Origin: Salegentibacter_A chungangensis
GTDB lineage: Bacteria; Bacteroidota; Bacteroidia; Flavobacteriales; Flavobacteriaceae
Length of the DNA: 64,000 nucleotides
Assembly (NCBI RefSeq): GCF_042678405.1
Contig: NZ_JBHTLI010000001.1
Span: 1,922,001-1,986,000 of the forward strand
Direction of reading: 5' to 3'
A model generated the notes under the pieces. The model did not search any database. It saw only the letters and a list, made by a program, of their open reading frames with translations, and had not been told where the DNA came from. Below are positions 52,573 to 61,753 of the stretch, piece after piece. Position 1 is the first letter of the stretch. Each line of letters starts with the position of its first letter. The position numbers and the translations under genes are program-made.

Positions 52573-53016
52573 ATGAAGATTATTCACTCTTTTTTACTTA
52601 TCTCATTGATATATATTGCCTTTGGTTTTACCAGCTGTGACTTTGGTAATAAGAAATTAAAAGCTTCAGATAAGGTATGGGATACATTAGAAGTGTCGGT
52701 TTCTGCATATAATTCAGTGCCGTATCAAACCGGGGCAGGAGGTGCCAATATTACTGCCTGGGGAGATACCCTGAAACCAGGTGACAAGGTAATTGCCGTT
52801 TCCAGAGATCTTCTTGAAAAGGGCCTTGATTATAATACTCCGGTTAAAATCCAGGGTTTTGATGGGGTGTTTTTGGTGAAAGACAAAATGCATTATCGCT
52901 GGAAGAATAAGATTGACATTTATATGGGAGAAGATATCCAGAAAGCCCGGAATTTTGGACGGAAGAAACTCTGTGTTTATTTCGAAAAAGAGCCTGATAG
53001 CCTGGCTAAAAATTAA
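52573..53016 (+). CDS. 3D-domain (double-psi beta-barrel) lipoprotein
   Basis: A small lipoprotein of about 147 residues: signal to lipobox GFTSC, then a 3D domain. The family is named for three conserved Asp residues: AWGDTLKPGDKVIAVSRDL, then VKDKMHYRWKNKIDIYMG. The fold is related to the lytic transglycosylase MltA and RlpA barrels, so a wall-related or structural role is expected. I start at ATG 52573; an ATG at 52564 adds only MLY. The upstream hairpin may affect its expression. The GluR0-like channel gene follows 73 bp later on the same strand. Confidence 0.82.
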   Translation: MKIIHSFLLISLIYIAFGFTSCDFGNKKLKASDKVWDTLEVSVSAYNSVPYQTGAGGANITAWGDTLKPGDKVIAVSRDLLEKGLDYNTPVKIQGFDGVFLVKDKMHYRWKNKIDIYMGEDIQKARNFGRKKLCVYFEKEPDSLAKN

Positions 53017-53089
53017 ACAGGGGGCTTAAAGCTTTACTTTAAATCTTATTTTTTTCTTATACTTAGCCTTCATTATTGAAAACACACCA

Positions 53090-54166
53090 ATGAAGACCTA
53101 TTTCAACTTATTCCTATTATTCATACTTTTATTTGGGTTTAATAATCTTTCAGCACAGGATCAGGACAGTATTCCTGGGGGTAACAAGGTGGTGATTGGG
53201 TTGACGGAAACACCTCCTTTTGTAGTGAAGGAAGGCAATGGAAAATTTTCCGGACTTAGTATAGACTCCTGGAATCTGGTCAATGAAAAGCTTGAATTGG
53301 ATTATACTTTCAAGACGTATCCGAATCTTGCCGCACTTTTAAAGGCGGTGAAGGATTCAGAAGTTGACTTCAGCATTAATCCGATAACCGTAACCGACCA
53401 ACGGATGAAGTATCTTGAATTTTCCCAGCCTTATTTTATTTCCCATACGGGTGTAGCTAAAAGAAAGGAATCTAAGACCTGGAGTTATATAAAAAAATTG
53501 TGGAGTTGGGACTTTATTTCTGCTGTTCTGGTGCTAATAGGGGTGATCTTTATTTTTGGCTTTTTGGTGTGGGTCTTTGAAAGAAAAAGCAATAAGGAAG
53601 AATTTGGGGAGGATGCCCGTGGAATTTTACAGGGGTTCTGGTGGAGTGCTGTGACAATGACCACCGTAGGTTACGGCGATAAATCCCCGCGAACTTTTGG
53701 TGGCCGCCTCGTAGGTCTTATCTGGATGTTCCTGGCTATTATTATGATTTCCAGCTTAACCGCCGGGATCGCTTCATCTCTGACTGTTAAGAGTATGAAC
53801 GATGAGATCAATTCAGTAGAAGATCTTGGACGTTTTGAGGTTTCTACTGTAACCAGCTCCAGTGCTGCAGAACTTCTAGAGCTATATAATATTGAAGGTG
53901 CAATGGTGACAGATGTTCGCGGTGGTATCCAGAGCTTGTTAGATAAGAAAACTTCACTTTTTGTGTATGACGAACCTATTCTTAAATATGAGATCGAAAG
54001 GAGGGAGCTGGAAGACGAGGTCGAGATTCTTCAAAAATCTCTGAAAAAGGATTATTATTCCTACAGCTTTCCTAAAAAATCCGTTTATACTGAAATTATT
54101 GATCCAGTATTGATTAGTACCCTGAAAACACTGAAATGGAGTAACCTAATGAAAGATTATCAGTAG
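53090..54166 (+). CDS. Prokaryotic glutamate-receptor-like (GluR0-type) potassium channel
   Basis: A 358-residue ligand-gated channel. A signal peptide (1-22) is followed by binding lobe S1 (about 32-125; the ligand Arg105 in ITVTDQRMKYLEFSQP). Then come membrane helix 1 (141-162), a pore helix and the selectivity filter TTVGYGD at 191-197, membrane helix 2 (205-229), and lobe S2 (about 240-350; Asp294 in VYDEP at the amino-group site). The order S1-M1-P-M2-S2 and the potassium-type filter match GluR0. A plain periplasmic binding protein would lack the pore; a voltage channel would lack the lobes. The ligand is unknown, probably an amino acid. All key parts are intact. Confidence 0.9.
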   Translation: MKTYFNLFLLFILLFGFNNLSAQDQDSIPGGNKVVIGLTETPPFVVKEGNGKFSGLSIDSWNLVNEKLELDYTFKTYPNLAALLKAVKDSEVDFSINPITVTDQRMKYLEFSQPYFISHTGVAKRKESKTWSYIKKLWSWDFISAVLVLIGVIFIFGFLVWVFERKSNKEEFGEDARGILQGFWWSAVTMTTVGYGDKSPRTFGGRLVGLIWMFLAIIMISSLTAGIASSLTVKSMNDEINSVEDLGRFEVSTVTSSSAAELLELYNIEGAMVTDVRGGIQSLLDKKTSLFVYDEPILKYEIERRELEDEVEILQKSLKKDYYSYSFPKKSVYTEIIDPVLISTLKTLKWSNLMKDYQ

Positions 54167-54426
54167 TAATATTTTGCCTTTCAGTTTTTTACGGATAAAT
54201 ACCGCTTTTGAGGTATATAATTTTATAAAGTATTGGCTAATTTTATAAGCTGCTCAAAATACAGTTGAGACTTGTAAAATTGGTTCCCGGTTACTGTTTT
54301 TTAGTGATTTTTAGGACATATTTCTAAAGAAGAGTTCGGTTTTCCTAAAAAAGGGAATAGCAATTAAATAAAGAAGGACAATTGGTTTTGACGCTGGAAT
54401 TAAAAGGAAGCTTAAAACTAACCAAA

Positions 54427-54579
54427 ATGCAGAATAGAGATAATAACTGCGAATCTACTGAGGAATATATTATTCAGAAGAGCAGAAAAAACGGATTTGG
54501 GACATTTTATGTATTAGTGATACTTATTATTTTAGCCACAATAATTGCCGTAACAGGGGTGTTTTTCAATTATTGGTAA
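54427..54579 (+). CDS. Small single-pass membrane protein (50 aa)
   Basis: A 50-residue frame starting MQNRDNNCES with a polar N-terminal half and one hydrophobic helix (about 24-46, YVLVILIILATIIAVTGVFF), ending FNYW. A TTG start at 54382 would add 15 residues. It stops one base before the stop of the converging gene at 54581. Not recognised; the clean helix and the fit to the gap suggest a real gene, but the evidence is thin. Confidence 0.5.
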   Translation: MQNRDNNCESTEEYIIQKSRKNGFGTFYVLVILIILATIIAVTGVFFNYW

Positions 54580-54580
54580 A

Positions 54581-55225
54581 TTACTTTTTGATCTCATTGA
54601 ACAAGAGAAAAGCCTGGTTCACATATTCTTTCTCAAGAAAAATGGTAAAATAGTTGGAAGTAGAGGTCATCTCAAAGACTGGTATTCCTTCATAGGCCAA
54701 TAATTTGAATAGATAGAAATACAAACCTACAGATTGCGAACTGTTTTTTGGTAAGGTTATCGTTATGGAAGACAATTCGTCTTTAACCGATACCCGCACT
54801 TCGCTCCTGAAGCATTCTTCCACCAGGTCGGTAAGAGTAGACGAAACCAGGATATTTGTTTCCTGAAAGTTGCTTGAATAGTTCAGGTAGATTCCGTTTT
54901 GGTCTTTTACAGATTCCAGCAATCTTGCCTTGTTGGCAATGATGCTGTTGGAATTCAGAAAAGTGTACTCCGTAATTCCCGATCGTACTACAATATCACC
55001 TAACTCTCTGAGATTCTTCATATTGATCTTTGTACGCTTAGGGGCGTACCGCCTTAAAGCCATAATAATAGAGCCTTGCTTAACTGGCTTTCTCATTTCC
55101 TTTTCCACCAAAGGCTGAATATCTGCCGCCAGGCCGCTGTAATTGATGATGTCTCGCGCCATAGCATCATCAAGGAATGGTTGATGCCTTAAGATATCGT
55201 GAACACAGGTAGTTATCGTTTTCAT
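54581..55225 (-). CDS. Conserved hypothetical protein with ACT-like C-terminal half, divergent from aspartate kinase
   Basis: A 214-residue soluble protein. The N-terminal 90 residues are helical and resemble a winged helix (LRHQPFLDDAMARDIINYSGLA, QGSIIMALRRYAP). The C-terminal half has ACT-like alternating strands and helices (SSITITLPKNSSQSVGLYFYLFKLLAYEGIPVFEMTSTSNYFTIFLEKEY), where the aspartokinase ACT would bind an amino acid. It is divergent from the aspartate kinase gene by 100 bp, and comparable proteins are sometimes labelled aspartate kinase, though no kinase domain is present. I infer a regulatory role. Confidence 0.65.
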   Translation of the reverse strand: MKTITTCVHDILRHQPFLDDAMARDIINYSGLAADIQPLVEKEMRKPVKQGSIIMALRRYAPKRTKINMKNLRELGDIVVRSGITEYTFLNSNSIIANKARLLESVKDQNGIYLNYSSNFQETNILVSSTLTDLVEECFRSEVRVSVKDELSSITITLPKNSSQSVGLYFYLFKLLAYEGIPVFEMTSTSNYFTIFLEKEYVNQAFLLFNEIKK

Positions 55226-55325
55226 TGTTTATTATTATACACTTTGTGCAAATGTATATAAAATGAATTATTTTTTTTGCTGCAGAAGGCTTTAAAACTA
55301 ATTATGCAGCTCTAAATAAAATGTG

Positions 55326-56657
55326 ATGAAGGTTTTAAAGTTTGGCGGAACCTCTGTAGGTTCGGTGGAAAGTATTAGAAATGTTAGCAAAATCATTGCG
55401 GGGCAGAAAGGCAGGAAACTGATTGTAGTCTCTGCAATGTCCGGGGTTACCAATGAGCTGGTAAAGATCACCGAGCTTGTTAAAACATCTTCTTATCCTG
55501 AGATCGATTCTATAATAGGGGATCTCAGGAACAGGCATTTCGCTGCGGCAGATGAATTGATTCCTGATCACTCACTAAATGCTTCGGTAAAGGAGCACCT
55601 GGACCAGTTACTTGGATATTTGCAGGACACTACCAGGAGCCAATATTCAGAGCGCATTTATTCAGAAATTGTTACTTATGGCGAAACTATGTTAAGTTTC
55701 CTGTTCTCGAATTTTCTGACGGCTTCAGGAAAGGAGAACGTTCTTCTGGATGCTAAGGAGTTTATGCATATATCCAATCTTGAGAATCCGGATACAGAGC
55801 TTGTGGGTACTTTGCTTTATAAAAGCATTCAGGATTTTTCCGAAGCCGATATTTATATTACCCAGGGATTCGTAAGAATTGATGGAAATAACAATATTGG
55901 AACGCTTAAAAGAGGTGGAAGCGATTATACTTCTACCATTTTAGGGGCGGCTGTAAACGCTGAAGAGATACAAATCTGGACAGATATAGACGGTTTTCAT
56001 AATAATGATCCGCGTTATGTTGAAGGAACACATCCTATCTCTGACCTTACTTTTGAAGAGGCAGCCGAACTGGCCTATTTTGGGGCTAAGATCCTGCATC
56101 CGCAAACCGTATCTCCGGTTATAGATAAAAACATTCCTATCTTTCTGAAAAATACATTTACTCCTGAAGGCCTTGGAACACGCATCTCTTCAGATTTAAA
56201 GAACAGGGGGCTTAAGGCTATTTCTGCTAAAGACGGGATCACCGCGATCAAAATTCGTTCTAACCGGATGCTGATGGCTCACGGATTCCTTAAGAAGATC
56301 TTTGAAGTCTTTGATACGTATGAAACTGCGATAGATATGATCACCACTTCTGAGATTGCAATTTCGTTAACTATAGATGATAACCGTAACCTGGACCTGA
56401 TACTTGAGGAGCTTAATGCTTACGGTGAAATTACGGTAGAGAAGGAGCATAGCATTATTTGTATTGTTGGGGAATCTGTAATTGAAGATAAAAGCACATA
56501 CAGGCTGTTTGAACTTTTAAATGAGATCCCGGTAAGGATGATCTCCTACGGCGGTAGTAGTAATAATATTTCACTGTTGGTGGCAACTGATAATAAGATA
56601 GAAACCCTCAGGCAGTTAAACGCACGGCTTTTTAATTTAAAGGCACTAGCAGTATAA
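55326..56657 (+). CDS. lysC: Aspartate kinase
   Basis: This enzyme phosphorylates L-aspartate as the first step to lysine, threonine, methionine and diaminopimelate. The 443-residue protein has the kinase signature KVLKFGGTSVGS at the N-terminus, TLKRGGSDYTSTILGAA near 200, WTDIDGFHNNDPR, and LAYFGAKILHPQT. Two ACT domains for feedback by end products cover about 300-443 (TAIKIRSNRMLMAHGFLK, TTSEIAISLTI). It is monofunctional, not fused to homoserine dehydrogenase. I start at ATG 55326; a GTG directly before it adds one Met. No thr or dap gene is adjacent. Confidence 0.93.
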   Translation: MKVLKFGGTSVGSVESIRNVSKIIAGQKGRKLIVVSAMSGVTNELVKITELVKTSSYPEIDSIIGDLRNRHFAAADELIPDHSLNASVKEHLDQLLGYLQDTTRSQYSERIYSEIVTYGETMLSFLFSNFLTASGKENVLLDAKEFMHISNLENPDTELVGTLLYKSIQDFSEADIYITQGFVRIDGNNNIGTLKRGGSDYTSTILGAAVNAEEIQIWTDIDGFHNNDPRYVEGTHPISDLTFEEAAELAYFGAKILHPQTVSPVIDKNIPIFLKNTFTPEGLGTRISSDLKNRGLKAISAKDGITAIKIRSNRMLMAHGFLKKIFEVFDTYETAIDMITTSEIAISLTIDDNRNLDLILEELNAYGEITVEKEHSIICIVGESVIEDKSTYRLFELLNEIPVRMISYGGSSNNISLLVATDNKIETLRQLNARLFNLKALAV

Positions 56658-56715
56658 GTTTATTTTTTCCTTAGATGGAATGGTTGGTTTGAATACTGTT
56701 CCTTTTTGTGTAGTG

Positions 56716-56760
56716 AAAACCGCCGGTGGACCAATTTTAACCGGCGGTTTTATTTTATTT
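56716..56760. terminator. Bidirectional intrinsic terminator after lysC
   Basis: AAAACCGCCGGT, 12-nt loop, ACCGGCGGTTTT followed by ATTTTATTT, between converging lysC and the glycosyltransferase gene. Confidence 0.8.
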
Positions 56761-57984
56761 ATCGCGATTCTTTTCCTCGATGAATTTGGCCATAAAATAA
56801 GTGCTGCGGTGCTGATGGTGCTTAAGCATAGCACCCGTGAAATTCTCTCTTCGGTGACTTTGCAGTTTTGCTTTAACCGACTCCAGGATTTCGAAGAAGT
56901 TACCAGAAATTCCCTTGTCGGTGAATCGCTCATTGATGATTTCAACTCCTTTTTTATGCGCCATTTGCCAGTTTTTCTCGTTTAAATAAAGATCAACTGC
57001 AGCTTTGGCAATAGCTTCAGGTTCTGTTTTTACCATTCCCGGCCATTCCCGGGATGAGGCAATACCTTCGGTTCCTACCGGGGTTGTGACACTTGGGGTC
57101 CCACATTGCATGGCTTCTATAAACTTCCCTTTGATTCCCGCTCCGAACCTTAATGGCGCAATACAGATCCTGGCATTCTTCATCACTTCCCGGGAGTCGG
57201 CTGCTCTTCCTTTAATTTGGAATCCGCTCGCAGGATGATGCAGGGCTTTAATTTTGGCAGATTCATAAGCTCCGTAAATATGCAGCTCTGCTTTCGGTAA
57301 TTCCTTTCTGATAAGTGGCCAGATCATTTCTTTTAAATATAGAACCGAATTGCGGTTAGGCTCGTGTTTAAAATTTCCAATAGTCAGGAAGTGACCTCGC
57401 TCTTTAAATTTCGGTAAATCTTCAGTTTCCTTAATTTCAGGAACTAAAAACGGAAAATAGAAAAGGATGCTAAACGGAATATTAAATTGATTCTTTAAGA
57501 GGTCCATTTCGAAGTCTGAAATAATCAGGCTTAGATCACACCTGTAAATAGAAGCTATTTCCCGTTTTGTAAGATCAGAATCGAGAATAAGGCTGGTTTC
57601 CGGAAGTTTCTTTTTCCACGCCTCTTCCCGGGCTTTTCTTAGAAAATGCAGATCTTCGGTATCAAGCACTTTTATAGCCTTGGGAGCAAAATCGTCTACT
57701 CTCCACCCGAACTGTTCTTCCATCATAAACCTGTCAAATAAAACAACATCTGGCTTAAAATCAGAAAGAAACCTATCGAAACTCGAATCGTTGAGCCGGA
57801 TGGATTTGGTGGTTATTCCCAGGCTTTCAAGATCGGCCATATAGGCTGTTCTTGAGGCTGTGGTAGCAAAACAGATCTTATAATCCCTGTTTTTAAAGGA
57901 ATTGAGCAGGAACATCATCCGGCTTCCGGCAGCAGATGATCCGGGCTCGGGCCATACATAACCTATAACAAGAAGACGTTTCAT
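56755..57984 (-). CDS. Glycosyltransferase, family 4-like (GT-B)
   Basis: A 409-residue GT-B glycosyltransferase. The N-terminal lobe starts MKRLLVIGYVWPEPGSSAAGSRM; the C-terminal lobe has LTIGNFKHEPNRNS, a sugar-nucleotide strand ELHIYGAYES, and the family signature IAPLRFGAGIKGKFIEAMQCGTPSVTTPVGTEG with its Glu. I start at ATG 57984, where the fold begins; an in-frame ATG at 58044 would add 20 residues before the first strand. It sits alone, without a sugar cluster. Donor and acceptor are unknown. Confidence 0.87.
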   Translation of the reverse strand: MKRLLVIGYVWPEPGSSAAGSRMMFLLNSFKNRDYKICFATTASRTAYMADLESLGITTKSIRLNDSSFDRFLSDFKPDVVLFDRFMMEEQFGWRVDDFAPKAIKVLDTEDLHFLRKAREEAWKKKLPETSLILDSDLTKREIASIYRCDLSLIISDFEMDLLKNQFNIPFSILFYFPFLVPEIKETEDLPKFKERGHFLTIGNFKHEPNRNSVLYLKEMIWPLIRKELPKAELHIYGAYESAKIKALHHPASGFQIKGRAADSREVMKNARICIAPLRFGAGIKGKFIEAMQCGTPSVTTPVGTEGIASSREWPGMVKTEPEAIAKAAVDLYLNEKNWQMAHKKGVEIINERFTDKGISGNFFEILESVKAKLQSHRRENFTGAMLKHHQHRSTYFMAKFIEEKNRDK

Positions 57985-58089
57985 ACAGGAAATTTCAGCA
58001 AAAATAAGGGAATCCATCCGGATTGTATGTTTTGCAGATTCCAAACTTCAGCGAAATTAATTACCTTAAGCTTTCCAAAGTAATGAAAG

Positions 58090-58596
58090 ATGAGCAGAGG
58101 ATTTGTAAAGGAAGAAGATCAGGAAGAAGCGCCAATTATACCGCCCAGGGCTGCATTGCCTGAAGGTGTCACTAATTATGTAACTCCTAACGGGATGAAA
58201 GAACTGCTCGCTGAGAAGGAGGAGCTGGAAAAAGCGCGTGCTGACCTTGAAATTGAGAATGAGACTGAAAAGAGAAGGGTGCAGGCTGTAATTGACGGAA
58301 AGATGCAGTTGCTGGCGGAAAGGATCGCTTCAGCAAGGGCACTCGATCCAAAGGACCAAAACCAGGAAGAAGTGCGTTTTGGTGCCAAGATCACCTATGA
58401 GGTTTTAGGCCCAGGGAAAAAGGCTGAAAATTTTATTCAGATAGTGGGGGTAGATGAAGCCGATGTGAAAAAGAACAAGATCGCTTTCGTTGCACCGCTT
58501 GCAAGGGCTTTTACCGGAAAAAAGGAAGGGGAGACCGCCGAATTTCAAATTGGGAAGGAGCTTAGAAAATTTAAGATCAAAAAGATCGAATATTAA
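58090..58596 (+). CDS. GreA/GreB-family transcription elongation factor
   Basis: A 168-residue Gre protein. A short tail (1-25) precedes VTPNGMKELLAEKEELEKARADLEIENETEKRRV, the antiparallel coiled coil (about 30-95), and then the FKBP-like C-terminal domain with RFGAKITYEVLG, IQIVGVDEADVKKNKIAFVAPLARAFTGKKEGETAEF. The last stretch is the classic Gre signature. The coil tip has EIENETE, so acidic residues for RNA cleavage are available. It is the more typical of the two Gre-like genes here. Its stop overlaps the stop of the usher-like gene by 4 bp. Confidence 0.85.
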   Translation: MSRGFVKEEDQEEAPIIPPRAALPEGVTNYVTPNGMKELLAEKEELEKARADLEIENETEKRRVQAVIDGKMQLLAERIASARALDPKDQNQEEVRFGAKITYEVLGPGKKAENFIQIVGVDEADVKKNKIAFVAPLARAFTGKKEGETAEFQIGKELRKFKIKKIEY

Positions 58597-61196
58597 TGCT
58601 TCTTTTCTTCAAGAACAAATTCCAGGGTATCGACAATATCCCCATATTCATCAATTTCTATCTTGAATTCAAGCTCTGAAGGACTGGCCTCATAACCGAG
58701 ATTTTCAAGTTGCCCCGAATCTATTTGCGCTGTATAATTACCCGGTGGAAGTCCCAGATAATTGAAATAGCCATCACTTTCACTTAAGATGCTTGCAACT
58801 TCATTTCCGTTTTCATCGAAAATGTTTAAGATAACACGCCCTAAGCCTTTGGTTGTCCCGTCTTCTTTAAAGAAGATCATTCCCGAAACTTCTCCCATCG
58901 CTTCAATCGGGACATATATTGCCTTAAACTGGTTAGGAACCGTTTCCACCGCAATTTTTGGGTTTCTCACCTTCCACGCGATATTATCCAGACTTACAGG
59001 GTCTATCTCCAGGACAGTTTCTATATAAGGCTGAATATCTGTAATTCTGATAACTGTTTCGTCCTCATTATAGGTGAGTCTTCCAAGGGTGTTTTTAAGC
59101 TCCATTCCAGGCACTCCTTTTTCCATAGGATCCATCTTTCCATTGATGTTAAGATCAAGGAACGGAATGATCGTAATTCCACCTTTACCGACGCTGGTTC
59201 TGTTGGTTGCCGTTATATAGCCGGTATTGTCATCAAACAAGAAGCTTCCCCTGGCCGACTGGACAAAAGATGAATTTCTGTTCCCTAACCGTGAGGTCAT
59301 AGAGGTTTGGGCGAAGTTCACATTATATCGTAACCCGAATTCAAAAATATGTGCGTTACGTATAAAGTTATTCTCATAACCGATATTCACGAAACCGTTC
59401 TCAAAGATCGGTCTTTCCACTTCCAGTACCAGATTTGTGAAATTATTCGTGCGAAAATCATACTGAATCTGGGGTGAAAAAAGGAATTGCTTTGGCAGTC
59501 TGTAAGTTTGTGACAGGCTTGTATAAACGGTAGGTTTGGCAACCCTGTCGTTATATAGTGCGTAGGTAGTAAGATTTGTGCTTACTCCAAGAACCACGCC
59601 AGATAAAAGCAACTGAGCGGTAGTAAATTCGGTGGTAGGGAGTATGATCTGGTTTACACTAAATCTTGAAAAGGCATTAAAATGCTTGCTTCTGATTGGT
59701 GCAGATAAGGAAATTTTACGCTCTTCAAGATAGTTGTAATTGATTGCCGTCTGATCTTCATCGTATTTGATGTAATTAAGATCCAGTTGTAAATTTGATG
59801 GTGAGCGATAACTAAGTAGCGCTTCAGCCTTTACATTATACATATATTCTCCTGAAAACAGGAGGCTTGAAGCTAAACGAAGGGAGGAGTTTATAAATGG
59901 CATAAACTCTCCGCTTTCAGTTTCAGATAAATACTCTACACCACCACCTATAGTAAGCCCGTTTGTAAGCCCATAGTTAAGATTGAATCTCGAAAACCTG
60001 TCGTTCTCTTCATTTTCAACCATCCCCGCGCTTAAGGTATATTCCAGTTCAGTTTTGGGGACAAAATTGTAAGGAATATTGATCATACGGTCTTCAGTCC
60101 TTTCTTCTCCCCAGGGGCCATAAAATTTTAGGTTTACCGAGGTGTTTCCGTACATGAGCGGTACCTCGAACGAATAAAATCCCGAGGCATCGGCCTGCGT
60201 AAAATCTATAAGTACATTATTTACATAAAGCTCCACAGTCCATCTTGGTTCAGTAAAATCAGTCAGAGTATAAGTTCCGAAAGACCTTCTGTTCCTAACC
60301 GGAGTATTGCTTAACTGGACTCCCACCACAGGGGCAAAGAGGGAAGAAGTGGCATTGGTGAATATTTTCCCGGCAGTTACCTGCTTAAAGACTTTACTGT
60401 CATTATTAACGTACTTCCATTGATAGAACTGATTTCTGGAAGTGAAAGGGACCCTCGTAGAATAATTAAGCAGAGCGTTGGCTTCACCACCTGCAATCAT
60501 TGTCCCAAGGCCTAAACTTAACCGGTTATCTTCGGGGCCATTTGTTTGCTGGGTGGTAATCACGCCCCAGTCCAGCATTCCTCCTTTTAAAAATGGATAC
60601 TTTCTTTCTATTATTGTATCGGGCTTTACAACTCCCTTAACCTGATCCAGATTTTTTCGCATTCTGTCCAGGCGCTGTTGTTTGATCACCGGGAGTTCCT
60701 CTTCGGTCTCTACCGTTACGCTCAGATTTCTGAAGTTGAAATCGGTATTAAGTCCGAAAATTCTTCCGAAGTAATCTGATTTAAGATAGAAGCTCGTGGG
60801 GGTCTTAATGAAGTCTTCTTTAGGAAGCGGGTAAGTTTCCCCTCTATAAATTATTTTTCCTGCTGTAGGATCTATCTGGTATGTGTTCTCGGGATTGACA
60901 TAGAAACCACTGATAATCCCTGAAGTATTATCGGTTTCGGTTTTGATCTTGAGGAAATCAAAAAGGTCGGAGACCGAGAGATATGCCTCCTGTCCTTTAA
61001 TGGCCACAGGAAATTCTATAGTTCCTAATTTTGGAACATTCAGTACTACCGGAAATTCATCATATCCCTGATATTCCTGGGCATTTATACCAAATGTGGG
61101 AATAAGGAAGCTTAAAATTAAGAAGCAGCCTGATTTGGTGATTTTCCTTTGAAATAAATAAGCCAGGTAGAAAAAAGTGGGGGTAATCTGTGGCAT
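58593..61196 (-). CDS. Usher-like outer-membrane protein with carboxypeptidase-regulatory-like domains
   Basis: An 867-residue exported protein, signal at about 20-40 (ends FGINAQ). Residues 45-160 have two small domains (VVLNVPKLGTIEFPVAIKGQEAYLSVSDLFDFLKI, TSFYLKSDYFGRIFGL). These are followed by a long beta-barrel of alternating Tyr/Asn/Leu strands (about 215-690), with an inserted Ig-like domain near 330-390 (RWTVELYVNNVLIDFTQADASGFYSFEVPLMYGN) as in FimD plugs. At the C-terminus are two Ig/CNA-B-like domains (KGGITIIPFLDLNINGKMDP and GRVILNIFDENGNEVAS). This arrangement resembles fimbrial ushers. Upstream DUF4402 is a pilin-like protein, 8 bp away. A TonB receptor is excluded by the lack of a plug and TonB box. 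Confidence 0.72.
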   Translation of the reverse strand: MPQITPTFFYLAYLFQRKITKSGCFLILSFLIPTFGINAQEYQGYDEFPVVLNVPKLGTIEFPVAIKGQEAYLSVSDLFDFLKIKTETDNTSGIISGFYVNPENTYQIDPTAGKIIYRGETYPLPKEDFIKTPTSFYLKSDYFGRIFGLNTDFNFRNLSVTVETEEELPVIKQQRLDRMRKNLDQVKGVVKPDTIIERKYPFLKGGMLDWGVITTQQTNGPEDNRLSLGLGTMIAGGEANALLNYSTRVPFTSRNQFYQWKYVNNDSKVFKQVTAGKIFTNATSSLFAPVVGVQLSNTPVRNRRSFGTYTLTDFTEPRWTVELYVNNVLIDFTQADASGFYSFEVPLMYGNTSVNLKFYGPWGEERTEDRMINIPYNFVPKTELEYTLSAGMVENEENDRFSRFNLNYGLTNGLTIGGGVEYLSETESGEFMPFINSSLRLASSLLFSGEYMYNVKAEALLSYRSPSNLQLDLNYIKYDEDQTAINYNYLEERKISLSAPIRSKHFNAFSRFSVNQIILPTTEFTTAQLLLSGVVLGVSTNLTTYALYNDRVAKPTVYTSLSQTYRLPKQFLFSPQIQYDFRTNNFTNLVLEVERPIFENGFVNIGYENNFIRNAHIFEFGLRYNVNFAQTSMTSRLGNRNSSFVQSARGSFLFDDNTGYITATNRTSVGKGGITIIPFLDLNINGKMDPMEKGVPGMELKNTLGRLTYNEDETVIRITDIQPYIETVLEIDPVSLDNIAWKVRNPKIAVETVPNQFKAIYVPIEAMGEVSGMIFFKEDGTTKGLGRVILNIFDENGNEVASILSESDGYFNYLGLPPGNYTAQIDSGQLENLGYEASPSELEFKIEIDEYGDIVDTLEFVLEEKKH

Positions 61197-61204
61197 TATA
61201 GCTT

Positions 61205-61753
61205 TTATTCCTGGATAAAATTAATTGTTATGTTTCCGGCATATTGCCCTGCCGGATTGGTTGTGATATTGCTCACACTCAGTGTTCCTCCTATATATAC
61301 TTCCTGAGGAATTGTGTGAGGGCCTTTTGCAATAAAAGTAGGGTTTTCACTATAATCCATATCTGTAATCCTTAGCTCGAGGGTTTGGCCATTACTTCCT
61401 GTGAGAGTGAAAACACTGGATGCAGGAACTATGTTTATAACGGTGCCTGGGTTGGCATAAACATCAAAAATGGCTGAAGTAACCGGTTCCCTGTTTAGCT
61501 CTATGATATCACCGGTCACGATGCGTGTAGGATTAGCTACCGGAGAAACATAAATAGTGCCTCCATTATTGCCAATTGTAAATGTTCCGAAGTTTAAATT
61601 TCTGGCCGTTCTTACTTCAACGCGTAAAGGGCGTGGCGGATTTTCAGGATTGTTTTGAGCGCTCAGGGATAAACCAAACATCAGGAAAAGCAAGAAGATC
61701 ACCTTTTCCGAAAAATGTCTTTCAAATAATGGTAATAGGCTTGTTCCTTTCAT
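61205..61753 (-). CDS. DUF4402 pilin-like secreted protein
   Basis: A 182-residue secreted protein, signal peptide to about residue 32 (SLSAQ). The mature domain fits DUF4402: ARNLNFGTFTIGNNGGTIYVSP at 50-71, TSAIFDVYANPGT, FTLTGSNGQTLELRI, IGGTLSV at 154-160 and PAGQYAGNITINF at 167-179. The Ig-like strand pattern and the C-terminal PAG.Y.G motif recall pilin subunits of usher-assembled fibres. There is no Cys pair. Its ATG follows the stop of the upstream gene at once (TAG-ATG), and the usher-like gene starts 8 bp after its stop, so the three are one operon. Confidence 0.8.
   Translation of the reverse strand: MKGTSLLPLFERHFSEKVIFLLFLMFGLSLSAQNNPENPPRPLRVEVRTARNLNFGTFTIGNNGGTIYVSPVANPTRIVTGDIIELNREPVTSAIFDVYANPGTVINIVPASSVFTLTGSNGQTLELRITDMDYSENPTFIAKGPHTIPQEVYIGGTLSVSNITTNPAGQYAGNITINFIQE

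Noticed and set aside
54382..54426. TTG start for the small membrane protein at 54427.
   Set aside because: The added 15 residues are not preceded by a usable ribosome signal and ATG 54427 gives a normal polar N-terminus.
58593..61196. The large outer-membrane protein as a TonB-dependent receptor.
   Set aside because: No TonB box or plug domain, no SusD partner; Ig-like plug and C-terminal domains and the DUF4402 neighbour fit an usher-like protein better.
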